A stretch of 64,000 nt of DNA from the NCBI GenBank assembly GCA_900538385.1, contig UWSO01000001.1, forward strand, positions 1-64,000, in the 5' to 3' direction. The translations under genes and the position numbers were made by a program. Under the pieces are notes generated by a model. That model made no database searches, was not told where the DNA came from, and saw only the letters and a list, made by a program, of their open reading frames with translations. Source of the stretch: an uncultured Porphyromonas sp. GTDB taxonomy: Bacteria; Bacteroidota; Bacteroidia; Bacteroidales; Porphyromonadaceae. Shown in pieces: positions 25,066-33,783 of the stretch; within the stretch, counting starts at the first letter, position 1, and every line of letters starts with the position of its first letter.

Positions 25066-26238
25066 ATGGACTACGCATTTCTACAGCAATACTGGTGGTT
25101 CCTAGTCTCACTGCTAGGAGCCCTGCTTGTCTTCCTGCTCTTCGTGCAGGGCGGACAGACCTTTATCTTTGCAGCGCGTCGTGACGAGCCACTGCAGCGC
25201 ATGATTGTCAATTCGACGGGCCGTAAATGGGAGTTTACCCTCACGACACTAGTTACCTTCGGAGGCGCCTTCTTTGCCTCCTTCCCGCTCTTCTACTCGA
25301 CCAGCTTCGGTGGAGCTTACTGGGTATGGATCTTGATCTGCTTGACCTTCGTCATACAGGCGGTCTCCTACGAGTATCAGTCTAAGCATGGCAACATATG
25401 GGGTAAGAAGACCTTCCAGACCTTCCTCTTGATCAATGGTGTCTTGGCTCCGGTACTTCTAGGTGCTGCGGTTTCAACGCTCTTCACGGGCGGTAACTTC
25501 ATCGTGGACAAGAGCGCCATCTACGACCTCGGAGCCTCCATGCAGACCATCTCCGTCTGGAAGCCCGATCCCCTCACGGGGCTACAGCTACACGGACTGG
25601 AGGCTATCTTCAATCCCTGGAATGTGGTACTCGGTGTGACGCTGCTCTTCCTCGCACGCACCACGGCGCTCCTATACTTCATCAACAATATCGAAGATGA
25701 GGTCGCCTACGAGCGTGCTCGCAAGAGTTTGCTCCCCAATGCAGCTATCTTCGTCGTCCTCTTCGTCGCTTATGTGGTCTTCCTCATGGTAACCAAGGGA
25801 TATGATGTAGACCCCAGCACAGGAGCCGTTAGCCTAGTGCAGTACAAGTATCTGCACAACTTCCTCGCTATGCCCGTGATCCTTATCGTCTTCCTCGTGG
25901 GTGTGGTACTTGTCTTAGCGGGCGTGATCCTTACGCTGGTCAAGAAAGGCTTCCGCAAGGGTATCTGGCTCGAAGGTGTCGGCGTTGTCCTCGCTGTCCT
26001 AGGCCTGCTCCTCATCCTCGGGTACAACAACACCGCTTACTACCCCTCAATAGCTGACATCAATAGCTCGCTGACGATCCAAAACAGTAGCTCCAGCCCC
26101 TACACGCTGAAGGCTATGAGCATCGTCTCGCTACTGATCCCGTTTGTTTTGGCGTACATCTTCTACGCTTGGCGTGCCATCGACCGCAAGAAGATCACAC
26201 GTCACGAGATGGGTCAAGACGAGGAGATTAAGTACTAG
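25066..26238 (+). CDS. cydB: Cytochrome bd oxidase subunit II
   Basis: A 390-residue partner of CydA with eight or nine membrane helices. The opening DYAFLQQYWWFLVSLLGALLVFLLFVQGG and the central LHGLEAIFNPWNVVLGVTLLFLARTTALLYF region are typical of the Bacteroidota CydB type, which is somewhat longer than the Escherichia coli protein. It contains no heme ligands of its own, as expected. A strong hairpin follows at 26288-26331 and closes the DUF4492-cydA-cydB operon. Confidence 0.96.
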   Translation: MDYAFLQQYWWFLVSLLGALLVFLLFVQGGQTFIFAARRDEPLQRMIVNSTGRKWEFTLTTLVTFGGAFFASFPLFYSTSFGGAYWVWILICLTFVIQAVSYEYQSKHGNIWGKKTFQTFLLINGVLAPVLLGAAVSTLFTGGNFIVDKSAIYDLGASMQTISVWKPDPLTGLQLHGLEAIFNPWNVVLGVTLLFLARTTALLYFINNIEDEVAYERARKSLLPNAAIFVVLFVAYVVFLMVTKGYDVDPSTGAVSLVQYKYLHNFLAMPVILIVFLVGVVLVLAGVILTLVKKGFRKGIWLEGVGVVLAVLGLLLILGYNNTAYYPSIADINSSLTIQNSSSSPYTLKAMSIVSLLIPFVLAYIFYAWRAIDRKKITRHEMGQDEEIKY

Positions 26239-26287
26239 TCACGGTGACTGATCCCGTTCAGTAGGGTCAGCAAACTAACCTTAATAA

Positions 26288-26331
26288 AGGGGGGCGGCAC
26301 TTAGACCAATGAGTCTAGGTGTCGCCCCCTT
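26288..26331 (+). terminator. Terminator after cydB
   Basis: AGGGGGGCGGCACTTAGAC pairs with GTCTAGGTGTCGCCCCCT around a short loop, 50 bp after the cydB stop. The downstream T-run is weak. Confidence 0.75.
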
Positions 26332-26436
26332 GCTTTGCGCTTGAATAGGGTGGTGATTCAGTGCTAACACTGGTTGGCACTCCAGTTTCATAGGGAAGAA
26401 ACTGCGAGCGGCTCCGAGCGAAGTGAGTTTAGGTGG

Positions 26437-26455
26437 TATATTTGTGGTACATTTG
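26437..26455 (+). promoter_or_regulatory. Two tandem -7 boxes before the FHA gene
   Basis: TATATTTG (26437-26444) and TACATTTG (26448-26455) both match TAnnTTTG 11 bp apart. They lie downstream of the first in-frame ATG (26374), which argues that translation starts at the later GTG (26488). Confidence 0.6.
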
Positions 26456-26487
26456 TAGGTGCAAAACAAACTTTCGCACACATCTCC

Positions 26488-27027
26488 GTGAACTATATCC
26501 TCTGTCCTCACTGTACGACTAAGATCTCTGAAGAGACGATCCTCGCCAATGCTGACTGCCGTGGCAAGGTCGCTATGCTCTGCCCTGCATGCTCCGAGGC
26601 GCTACGCTTTCGCCTTAGAGGTGCTACGCTAGAGCATCTTAACGCACGCTATGCCGACCTCTCTCCCGAAGGGGAACCGGTGCAAGCTTACCTGCAGTTG
26701 ATCGCCAACGACTTTGCCTACGCTGCCTTGCTCCCGCTCTACGAGGGGTGCAACACGATAGGCAGCTACAATGGACGTGGCACCTCGGTCACCACACCGA
26801 TACACAGTAGCGACCCCAGCTTGGGGCGTAACCATTGTCAGATCACGATAGAGCCTGACGGACAGGCGATCATACAGGACTTGGATAGTATGACGGGTAC
26901 TTTCGTTGCTGGCGTTGAGTACCTGCCGGATACTTTTTGCGAGTTGCACTCTGGCGATGTAATCACGCTCGGTGCGACCTCTTTGATCTATGTGACACGG
27001 AGTGACTACGAAGCGACAAATCCCTAA
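26488..27027 (+). CDS. FHA domain protein with zinc ribbon
   Basis: A 179-residue protein if it starts at GTG 26488 (VNYILCPHC). The N-terminus has a zinc-ribbon pair CPHC..CPAC (about residues 6-9 and 35-38 of this reading), and the C-terminal half is a forkhead-associated phosphothreonine-binding domain: NTIGSYNGRG, DPSLGRNHCQIT, DLDSMTGTFV. The open frame extends to ATG 26374 (217 residues), but that segment overlaps the two -7 boxes and is not conserved-looking. The binding partner is unknown; no kinase is nearby. It is 21 bp from the next gene and probably cotranscribed with it. Confidence 0.82.
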   Translation: MNYILCPHCTTKISEETILANADCRGKVAMLCPACSEALRFRLRGATLEHLNARYADLSPEGEPVQAYLQLIANDFAYAALLPLYEGCNTIGSYNGRGTSVTTPIHSSDPSLGRNHCQITIEPDGQAIIQDLDSMTGTFVAGVEYLPDTFCELHSGDVITLGATSLIYVTRSDYEATNP

Positions 27028-27048
27028 CTCTACCTTTTCCTCCTCCTT

Positions 27049-28362
27049 ATGAAGACTACGCACTCACTAACTCCAGATTTACGTCGAGAGATTATCTCGC
27101 TCATTCACCAAGAGGTCGTCCCCGCTACAGGCTGTACGGAGCCAGTAGCCGTATCGCTCTGCACCGCCTACGCTAGTGCTACGCTAGGTGACTTTAAGCC
27201 AGAGAGCGTATCGGTATTGCTGAGCCCCAACGTACTCAAGAATGCGCTCGGTGTGGGTATACCAGGCACGGGCATGATTGGACTACCGATAGCTATAGCT
27301 CTCGGCGTCGTCATCGCACAGCCAGACAAGGGGCTGACGCTCCTAGACAGCTTTACACCTGAGCAGCTGGCTGAGGCTAAGCGACTGGTCGAGGCTAAGA
27401 TAATCACCATTGGGACGAAGCCTGAGCCTGTCGACAAGCTCTACGCCGAGGTGACCATTCAGACGACTAATGGCGAGACAGCGACTGCTATCATCAGCGG
27501 CAAGCATGATCATCTGACTTATCTTGCCAAGGGTGACCAGGTGCTAGAAGATCATCCGATAGGGCAGCAGGAGGACGAGGAGGACGAGGATGAGCTGGCG
27601 CTCAACTTCTCGCTCGTCTATGACTTCGCTACGACTGCCCCGCTGGAGGAGATAGAGTTTATCCTAGCTGATGCGGAGGTCAATGCCGAGGCTAGTCGGC
27701 TCTCGATGAAGTCTAACTACGGCCACGCTGTGGGGCGTATGGTGCAGAGTGACTTGGGGCGTAAGTATCTAGGCGAATCGACCTTGACGCAGATCATCTC
27801 AGCTACGAGTGCCGCCTGCGATGCACGTATGGACGGGGCGCCGGTGACGGTGATGAGCAATTCGGGCAGTGGCAACCAGGGTATCACGGCAACGATGCCT
27901 GTGCTGACCTTTGCCAAGGAGCAGAAGAAGAGCCACGAGGAGACGGTTCGTGCCCTAATGCTGAGTAATCTGATGGTGATCTATATCAAGCAGAAGCTGG
28001 GTCGCCTCTCGGCTCTGTGCGGTTGTGTCGTTGCCTCGACGGGTGCCGCTTGTGGCTTGACCTATCTGCTCGGGGGTAATAAGCAGCAGGTGAGCTATGC
28101 GGTGAAGAATATGGTGGGCAACATTACTGGTCTACTCTGCGACGGTGCTAAGCCGAGCTGTAGTCTAAAGGTATCGAGTGGTGTGAGTACGGCGATGTTC
28201 TCTGCCTTGCTAGCGATGGAGCAGAAGGTGGTCACCGGTAGCGAGGGCATCGTGGACGATGATGTGGATCAGACGATAGACAACCTGACCAGCATAGGTC
28301 GTGTGGGTATGAATGAAACGGATCGTCTCGTGCTCAACATTATGACTTCCAAAAAGCACTAA
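27049..28362 (+). CDS. UPF0597 / L-cysteine desulfidase-like protein
   Basis: A 437-residue member of the serine dehydratase alpha-like UPF0597 family (YhaM/CdsB group). The iron-sulfur type cysteines are visible in VVPATGCTEPVAVSL (near residue 30), SALCGCVVAS and LLCDGAKPSCSLKVSSG, with the glycine-rich SNSGSGNQGITATMP substrate loop. Members degrade L-cysteine to pyruvate, ammonia and sulfide, or act on serine. An acidic insertion (QQEDEEDEDE, about residue 180) is noticeable. It follows the FHA gene by 21 bp and ends at a bidirectional terminator. The substrate is inferred from the family. Confidence 0.88.
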   Translation: MKTTHSLTPDLRREIISLIHQEVVPATGCTEPVAVSLCTAYASATLGDFKPESVSVLLSPNVLKNALGVGIPGTGMIGLPIAIALGVVIAQPDKGLTLLDSFTPEQLAEAKRLVEAKIITIGTKPEPVDKLYAEVTIQTTNGETATAIISGKHDHLTYLAKGDQVLEDHPIGQQEDEEDEDELALNFSLVYDFATTAPLEEIEFILADAEVNAEASRLSMKSNYGHAVGRMVQSDLGRKYLGESTLTQIISATSAACDARMDGAPVTVMSNSGSGNQGITATMPVLTFAKEQKKSHEETVRALMLSNLMVIYIKQKLGRLSALCGCVVASTGAACGLTYLLGGNKQQVSYAVKNMVGNITGLLCDGAKPSCSLKVSSGVSTAMFSALLAMEQKVVTGSEGIVDDDVDQTIDNLTSIGRVGMNETDRLVLNIMTSKKH

Positions 28363-28383
28363 CAGGTATTTGACAGATAAATG

Positions 28384-28421
28384 AAAAGGCTGTAGCACCG
28401 CTCTCGGTACTACAGCCTTTT
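28384..28421. terminator. Bidirectional terminator between UPF0597 and asnS
   Basis: AAAAGGCTGTAG pairs perfectly with CTACAGCCTTTT (12 bp). The A-run and T-run at the ends make it work in both directions between convergent genes. Confidence 0.88.
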
Positions 28422-28443
28422 CGCTTGAAATGCTTTGCTTTTG

Positions 28444-29859
28444 CTAGAAGTTGGCGTTGTTTGGCGTGCGGGGGAAGGGGATCACGTCACGGATGTTGGT
28501 CATACCGGTGACGAAGAGGAGGAGTCTCTCGAAGCCTAGTCCGAAGCCCGCATGTGGTGCTGAGCCGTAGCGACGCGTGTCGAGGTACCACCATAGATCC
28601 TTGTCCTTGATGCCGACCTCCTGGGCACGTGCCGTGAGCTTGTCGATGTCGGTCTCACGCTCGCTACCTCCGATGATCTCGCCAATGTGCGGGAAGAGGA
28701 CGTCCATACCGCGTACGGTCTTGCCGTCTTCGTTTTGCTTCATGTAGAAGGCCTTAATCTCCTTCGGGTAGTCAGTCATGATGACGGGCGCATTGTAGTG
28801 CTGCTCAACGAGATAACGCTCATGCTCGCTGGCGAGGTCGGCACCCCAGTAGACGGGGAACTCAAACTTCTTGCCGCCACGAACGGCTTCCTCGAGGATG
28901 GCGACTCCCTCGGTGTAGGTAGTGCGTACGAATGGACGCTCCACGACGAAGCGGATGCGCTCGATGAGCTCCTTGTCGTAATGCTCGGCGAGGAACTCGA
29001 GATCGTCCATACAGTGATCCAGTGCCCACTGCAGACAGTGCTTGGTGAACGCCTCGGCGAGGTCTTGGTTGCCCTCATTATCCATAAAGGCGACCTCAGG
29101 CTCGACCATCCAGAACTCAGCGAGGTGGCGAGGCGTGTTGGAGTTCTCAGCTCTAAAGGTGGGTCCAAAGGTGTAGATACCGCCTAGTGCCATGGCTCCT
29201 AGCTCGCCCTCTAGCTGTCCCGATACGGTCAGTGAGGTGTGCTTGCCAAAGAAGTCTTTACTATAGTCCACGCTTCCGTCTTTAGCGAGGGGGAGCTTGT
29301 TCATATCTAGCGTGGTGACGGTAAACATTTGCCCTGCACCCTCAGCATCGCTAGATGTGATAATCGGGGTGTGAAGGTAGAAGTAACCACGCTCGTGAAA
29401 GAAGGTGTGGATCGCATAAGCCATGTTGTGGCGAATGCGGAGAACGGCTGCAAAGGTGTTGGTACGTGGACGCAGGTGAGCGATCTCACGGAGGAACTCT
29501 AGCGTGTGTCCCTTCTTTTGCAATGGATAGCGTACGGGATCACAGGTGCCGTAGACGGTTATTTCCTCAGCCTGTATCTCGTACTCTTGTCCTTGACCCT
29601 GAGAAGCGACGAGCGTGCCGACGACGCCGATAGCGGCGCCTGTGGTGATCTGCTCGAGAAGCTTGGGGTCAGTCTGGGTCTTGTCAATGACGATCTGTAT
29701 GCTGTGTATGGTCGAGCCATCGTTGAGCGCAACGAAGCAGACAGCCTTGTTGCCTCGCTTGGTGCGTACCCATCCCTTGACACAGACGGGCTGGGGGAGC
29801 TGACGCTGTGCAAGCTGGGGGAGCTCCTTGATAGTAGTGCGTGGTAGTGAGTTATTCAT
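28444..29859 (-). CDS. asnS: Asparagine-tRNA ligase
   Basis: A 471-residue class IIb synthetase. The N-terminal OB-fold anticodon domain (VCVKGWVRTKRGNKAVCFVALNDGS) is followed by the catalytic core with motif 2 (TFRAENSNTPRHLAEFWMVEPE) and motif 3 (GFGLGFERLLLFVTGMTNIRDVIPFPR); the PRHLAEFWMVE stretch marks AsnRS. The length is typical. It lies 28 bp downstream of the RluB-type gene, so the two are probably cotranscribed. Confidence 0.97.
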   Translation of the reverse strand: MNNSLPRTTIKELPQLAQRQLPQPVCVKGWVRTKRGNKAVCFVALNDGSTIHSIQIVIDKTQTDPKLLEQITTGAAIGVVGTLVASQGQGQEYEIQAEEITVYGTCDPVRYPLQKKGHTLEFLREIAHLRPRTNTFAAVLRIRHNMAYAIHTFFHERGYFYLHTPIITSSDAEGAGQMFTVTTLDMNKLPLAKDGSVDYSKDFFGKHTSLTVSGQLEGELGAMALGGIYTFGPTFRAENSNTPRHLAEFWMVEPEVAFMDNEGNQDLAEAFTKHCLQWALDHCMDDLEFLAEHYDKELIERIRFVVERPFVRTTYTEGVAILEEAVRGGKKFEFPVYWGADLASEHERYLVEQHYNAPVIMTDYPKEIKAFYMKQNEDGKTVRGMDVLFPHIGEIIGGSERETDIDKLTARAQEVGIKDKDLWWYLDTRRYGSAPHAGFGLGFERLLLFVTGMTNIRDVIPFPRTPNNANF

Positions 29860-29887
29860 AGTATCTGCTGATATGGTTTATACCTAT

Positions 29888-31303
29888 TTAGTCTTCGATC
29901 TCTTCGGATGCAAAGGGATGCTCTGGTGTCTCTTGGTGCTTGTGGTAAACTTTGGTAGTGGGAGCTACGCCGCTCTCCTCTTGTTCCTTGACACCCATGC
30001 GGAGGTAGCGCACCTCCTCGGGCGTTAGGTAGCGCCAGCGACCGCGTGGTAGATCTTTCTTGGTGAGACCAGCGTAGTAGACTCGGTCTAGGTGCACAAC
30101 GCGATAGCCTAGATGCTCGAAGATGCGGCGCACGATGCGGTTGCGACCCGAGTGAATCTCTATGCCGACCTTGTCGTGGGTCTGTCCGGTGATATAGCTG
30201 ATGGCATCGGCGTGTATCTCGCCATCCTCTAGCTCGAAGCCGTGAGCGATCATCTGCATGTGCTCTACGGTGACCTCCTTGTCGAGGGCTACCTCGTAGA
30301 TCTTCTTCTTGCGAAAGGCGGGGTGCATCAAGCGCACCGCTAGGTCGCCATCGTTGGTCAGAAGGAGGATGCCAGTCGTATTGCGGTCTAGTCGACCGAT
30401 GGGATAGATGCGCTCGCTACAGGCATTGTGCACGAGATCCATGACGGTGCGTCGACCCTCGGGATCAGTGAGCGTCGTGACGCAGTTCTTCGGCTTGTTG
30501 AGTAGTACGTAGACCTTAGCCTCTAGAGAGACTAGCTTGTCGTCGACCATCACTTGGTCGGTCGGTAGCACCTGCGAGCCAAGCTCGGAGACAACGATGC
30601 CGTTGACCTTGACACGTCCTGCTGCGATGTACTGGTCTGCTGTACGACGAGAGCATAGTCCTGAGTTGGAGAGGAACTTATTGAGTCGTATCGGTTCGCC
30701 AGCCTCGACTAGGGGAGAGGTATAACGCACAGGCTCGACAGGAGCCTTAGGTGTGCGTGGTTTAGCTTCGCCCTTACGCTGCTTATTGTTAGGACGCTGA
30801 CCAGCATTTTTGCGAGGAGCTGCGGAGCGCTTATCTTTACGATCCGTCGCATTGGTTCCTCTCTTGCTTCGTGGCGATGAGGTGTGAGCCTCTTCGCTAC
30901 GCCTTGTAGAGCGGGCAGCTTTTCCTCTCTGCTTAGCGTATGGGTATATGACAGGGTCATCTTGATCGCCATTGCTAACTACAGACACAGGCGCCGACAC
31001 TTTGTGAAAACTCCGCTCTCCAGTATGCTGCTCGTCGAAGTTATGCCTTCGCTCTAAAGCTTTTTCAGCATTGATGTCGCGGGGTTTGACCATCTCAGAG
31101 GCATCTATGTTGCGATGCGTCACCGTGGCACTCTCCTCGCCACTGACCTTGACACGGATCAAGGACTCATTGGCAGCGGGCCGCGCTATGCGTTGACGTC
31201 TGCGCTTGCCAGTAGGTGCGGACGCGGGCACCTCGGCAGATGAATCTGCAGAGGGACTCTTCTTGTGTTGTGCCTCTGATGTAGGATTGCTGTCTATAGA
31301 CAT
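29888..31303 (-). CDS. RluB/RsuA-family pseudouridine synthase with long basic N-terminus
   Basis: A 471-residue protein. Only the last 260 residues are enzyme: an S4 domain (IRLNKFLSNSGLCSRRTADQYI, from about residue 205) and the RsuA/RluB catalytic region with YPIGRLDRNTTGILLLTNDG (catalytic Asp) and HSGRNRIVRRIFEHLGY. The first 200 residues are low-complexity and very rich in Lys, Arg, Ser and Pro, with no fold visible; such extensions are common in Bacteroidota RluB-like proteins and may bind RNA. Start at ATG 31303 (MSIDSNPTSE) is preferred to 31324. Confidence 0.9.
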   Translation of the reverse strand: MSIDSNPTSEAQHKKSPSADSSAEVPASAPTGKRRRQRIARPAANESLIRVKVSGEESATVTHRNIDASEMVKPRDINAEKALERRHNFDEQHTGERSFHKVSAPVSVVSNGDQDDPVIYPYAKQRGKAARSTRRSEEAHTSSPRSKRGTNATDRKDKRSAAPRKNAGQRPNNKQRKGEAKPRTPKAPVEPVRYTSPLVEAGEPIRLNKFLSNSGLCSRRTADQYIAAGRVKVNGIVVSELGSQVLPTDQVMVDDKLVSLEAKVYVLLNKPKNCVTTLTDPEGRRTVMDLVHNACSERIYPIGRLDRNTTGILLLTNDGDLAVRLMHPAFRKKKIYEVALDKEVTVEHMQMIAHGFELEDGEIHADAISYITGQTHDKVGIEIHSGRNRIVRRIFEHLGYRVVHLDRVYYAGLTKKDLPRGRWRYLTPEEVRYLRMGVKEQEESGVAPTTKVYHKHQETPEHPFASEEIED

Positions 31304-31449
31304 GAAGCTATTTAATGACCACACAACAGGTTTAGTATGTTGCGTGGTATATTCTGTATCAAGGGAACTCTGTTGCTGTTAAAACAACGTCAACAGGCTT
31401 CCCTTCGGATCTTACTAACTGTGGATCTTACTAGTTGACTGAGCTGAGA

Positions 31450-31457
31450 CAAAGGTA
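31450..31457 (-). promoter_or_regulatory. Promoter -7 box of the RluB-asnS operon
   Basis: Minus-strand TACCTTTG just past the purB stop, leaving a leader of about 140 nt before the RluB-type gene. Confidence 0.55.
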
Positions 31458-31473
31458 CTAATTTATTAGCAGA

Positions 31474-32808
31474 CTAGAGCCCTACGTAGTTGTGCGGAGT
31501 GATCTGACGAAGTTCCTCTTTGACCTCCTCGGCAACCTCTAGGGTGTCAATGAAATTGGCGATCGTCTCTTGGCTTATCTCCTCACCCGTGCGGGTCAGT
31601 GCCTTGAGCGTCTCATAAGGGTGCGGATAACCCTCACGGCGCAGGATCGTCTGGATAGCCTCGGCGACGACTGCCCAGTTGTAATCTAAGTCATGCGCGA
31701 TGCGCTCGGGGTGGATGACTAGCTTGCCGAGCCCCTTGGAGAGACTGCTGAAAGCTATCAGCGCGTAACCCATCGGGACAAGCTGATTGCGTATCACCGT
31801 CGAGTCGGTCAGGTCACGCTGCAGACGAGATATGGGGAGCTTAGAGGCTAGATGCAGAGCCACTGCATTGGCTAGTCCGAGGTTGCCCTCAGCATTCTCA
31901 AAATCAATAGGATTAACCTTGTGAGGCATTGCACTTGAGCCGACCTCTCCTGCCTTGATCTTCTGTCCGAAGTAGCTCATAGAGATGTAGCTCCAGAAGT
32001 CTCGAGCGAGGTCGATAAGGATCGTGTTGATACGCGCCATCGCCTCAAAGAGAGCAGCGAGGTTGTCGTAGTTGGAAATCTGCGTTGTGTACTGTTCACG
32101 CTCCAGCCCTAGTGATGTGAGGAAGCTATTGCCAAAAGCAACCCAGTCAATGGTGGGGTAGGCGACATGGTGCGCATTAAAGTTGCCCGTAGCACCGCCA
32201 AACTTGCCCGTGATAGGCACTTGCTCCAGCGCTTTCGTTTGCTGTTCCAAGCGGTAGACGAAGACCATGATCTCCTTGCCCAGACGTGTGGGGCTAGCGG
32301 GTTGACCATGTGTGCGAGCCAGCATAGCAACATCGTGCCACTCATTAGCGAGCTGACGTAGCTGCTCGATGAGCTTCTGCAGGGTCGGAAGGTAGACCTC
32401 ATGTAGCGCCTCACGGAGCATGAGCGGGAAGGCGGTATTGTTGACATCTTGCGAGGTTAGTCCGAAGTGGACAAACTCCTCAATCTCCTCTAGTTCTAGC
32501 TGAGGTAGATGACGCTTGATGTAGTACTCGACAGCCTTGACATCGTGATTAGTCGTAGCCTCTATATCCTTCACCTCCTGAGCGGCCTCTATAGACCATT
32601 CCTTGTAAAGCTTTCTTAGAGCCTCTTGCTTAGGCGCTGGGAGAGCTTTGCTCAGCGAAGGGATTGCTTGGGTTAGCGCTATGAGGTACTCCACCTCGAT
32701 ACGTACACGGTAGCGGATGAGCGCCGACTCAGAGCTGTAAGCTGCTAGGGGAGCGGTCTTGCTCGCATAGCGACCATCTAGAGGTGAGATTGCTTGAAGA
32801 GCTGACAT
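31474..32808 (-). CDS. purB: Adenylosuccinate lyase
   Basis: A 444-residue fumarase/aspartase-superfamily enzyme acting at two steps of purine synthesis (SAICAR to AICAR, and adenylosuccinate to AMP). The flexible signature loop GEVGSSAMPHKVNPIDFENAEG, TSQDVNNTAF and ARTHGQPASPT are all present. The Escherichia coli-like form is indicated by DFENAEGN. The open frame extends upstream to 32943, but MSALQAISPLDGRYASK at 32808 is the family N-terminus. Confidence 0.96.
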   Translation of the reverse strand: MSALQAISPLDGRYASKTAPLAAYSSESALIRYRVRIEVEYLIALTQAIPSLSKALPAPKQEALRKLYKEWSIEAAQEVKDIEATTNHDVKAVEYYIKRHLPQLELEEIEEFVHFGLTSQDVNNTAFPLMLREALHEVYLPTLQKLIEQLRQLANEWHDVAMLARTHGQPASPTRLGKEIMVFVYRLEQQTKALEQVPITGKFGGATGNFNAHHVAYPTIDWVAFGNSFLTSLGLEREQYTTQISNYDNLAALFEAMARINTILIDLARDFWSYISMSYFGQKIKAGEVGSSAMPHKVNPIDFENAEGNLGLANAVALHLASKLPISRLQRDLTDSTVIRNQLVPMGYALIAFSSLSKGLGKLVIHPERIAHDLDYNWAVVAEAIQTILRREGYPHPYETLKALTRTGEEISQETIANFIDTLEVAEEVKEELRQITPHNYVGL

Positions 32809-32938
32809 ACTATTATGGATTGAAGAGAGTTGTAAGATGACAGAAGGAGAGCGTGTCGCCACGCTAAGTCTACTGCGGCTAACGAAGTGCGCTGACGATA
32901 GCCATAGCGACTTGATAGAAAATAGATTAATGACTAGA

Positions 32939-32995
32939 CGCAAGACTCAAGATCGAGATGTCATAAGGGAGACATCGTGCGTCCTGTGTCTTGCG
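32939..32995 (-). terminator. Probable terminator of the thrS-infC-rpmI-rplT operon
   Basis: An imperfect hairpin whose inner stem GATGTC/GACATC extends outward through GCAAGAC/GTCTTGC. It lies 30 bp past the rplT stop on the minus strand. Confidence 0.5.
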
Positions 32996-33024
32996 CCTAG
33001 GCTTTGTATTAGAGAGCTGCTCGT

Positions 33025-33372
33025 TTAGCCTCTAGCCTTTTCGCAGATAGACTTAAAGGCTGCGGGATTGTTCATAGCAAGGTCAGCGAGGACCTTACGA
33101 TTGATCTCAATCCCCTGCTTGTGTAGGGCACCCATCAGTGTGGAGTAGGTCATACCCTCCAGACGTGCAGCAGCATTGATACGCTGTATCCATAGAGCGC
33201 GGAAAGAGCGCTTCTTATTCTTACGGTCACGGTAAGCATAGGTGAGACCCTTCTCCCAGCCATTCTTGGCTACGGTCCATACGTTTCTGCGGGCACCGAT
33301 GTATCCGCGTGTTTGCTTGAGTATTCTCTTGCGCTTAGCTCGTGAAGCGACGTGATTTACTGATCTAGGCAT
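33025..33372 (-). CDS. rplT: 50S ribosomal protein L20
   Basis: A 115-residue L20 with the full family sequence: MPRSVNHVASRAKRKRILKQTRGYIGARRN, SFRALWIQRINAAARL and the C-terminal KVLADLAMNNPAAF. It binds 23S rRNA early in assembly and in many bacteria represses its own operon through the leader. It is last in the thrS-infC-rpmI-rplT cluster. Confidence 0.98.
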   Translation of the reverse strand: MPRSVNHVASRAKRKRILKQTRGYIGARRNVWTVAKNGWEKGLTYAYRDRKNKKRSFRALWIQRINAAARLEGMTYSTLMGALHKQGIEINRKVLADLAMNNPAAFKSICEKARG

Positions 33373-33430
33373 TTCTTGTTTCGATTAGTGTGTTTAATAG
33401 ATTACGTACTAAACTCTGTTGAGTCCTCGA

Positions 33431-33625
33431 TTAAAGGTTGAGCATCTCCTTGACACTCTTCTCATTGTGCGGATGCACGAGAGCGGTGTAGGTAAGATTG
33501 CGCTTACGCTTCTTGCTCTTTTTGGTGAGGATGTGACTCTTGTACGCATGCTTACGCTTGACGCGTCCGCTACCTGTCAGGAAAAAACGCTTCTTAGCGC
33601 CTGATACTGTCTTCTGTTTAGGCAT
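33431..33625 (-). CDS. rpmI: 50S ribosomal protein L35
   Basis: A 64-residue L35, MPKQKTVSGAKKRFFLTGSGRVKRKHAYKSHIL, of normal length and composition. It lies between infC (158 bp upstream) and rplT (58 bp downstream). The infC-rpmI gap may hold an L20-responsive leader; I see no structure I can name in it. Confidence 0.98.
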   Translation of the reverse strand: MPKQKTVSGAKKRFFLTGSGRVKRKHAYKSHILTKKSKKRKRNLTYTALVHPHNEKSVKEMLNL

Positions 33626-33783
33626 TTTGTTTGGATTTTGATTTGTGTGAAACTATTGTTAGATGCACCCTCCTAACCAACTACCTAGAGGCACGCCTAT
33701 GCCTGTTTGGATAGTCTGCTAAGCACTGAGCTTAGCTGGTAGGGTAGGTGATTTACTTGCTTATGAATGTGTCTGTGCTTTGA

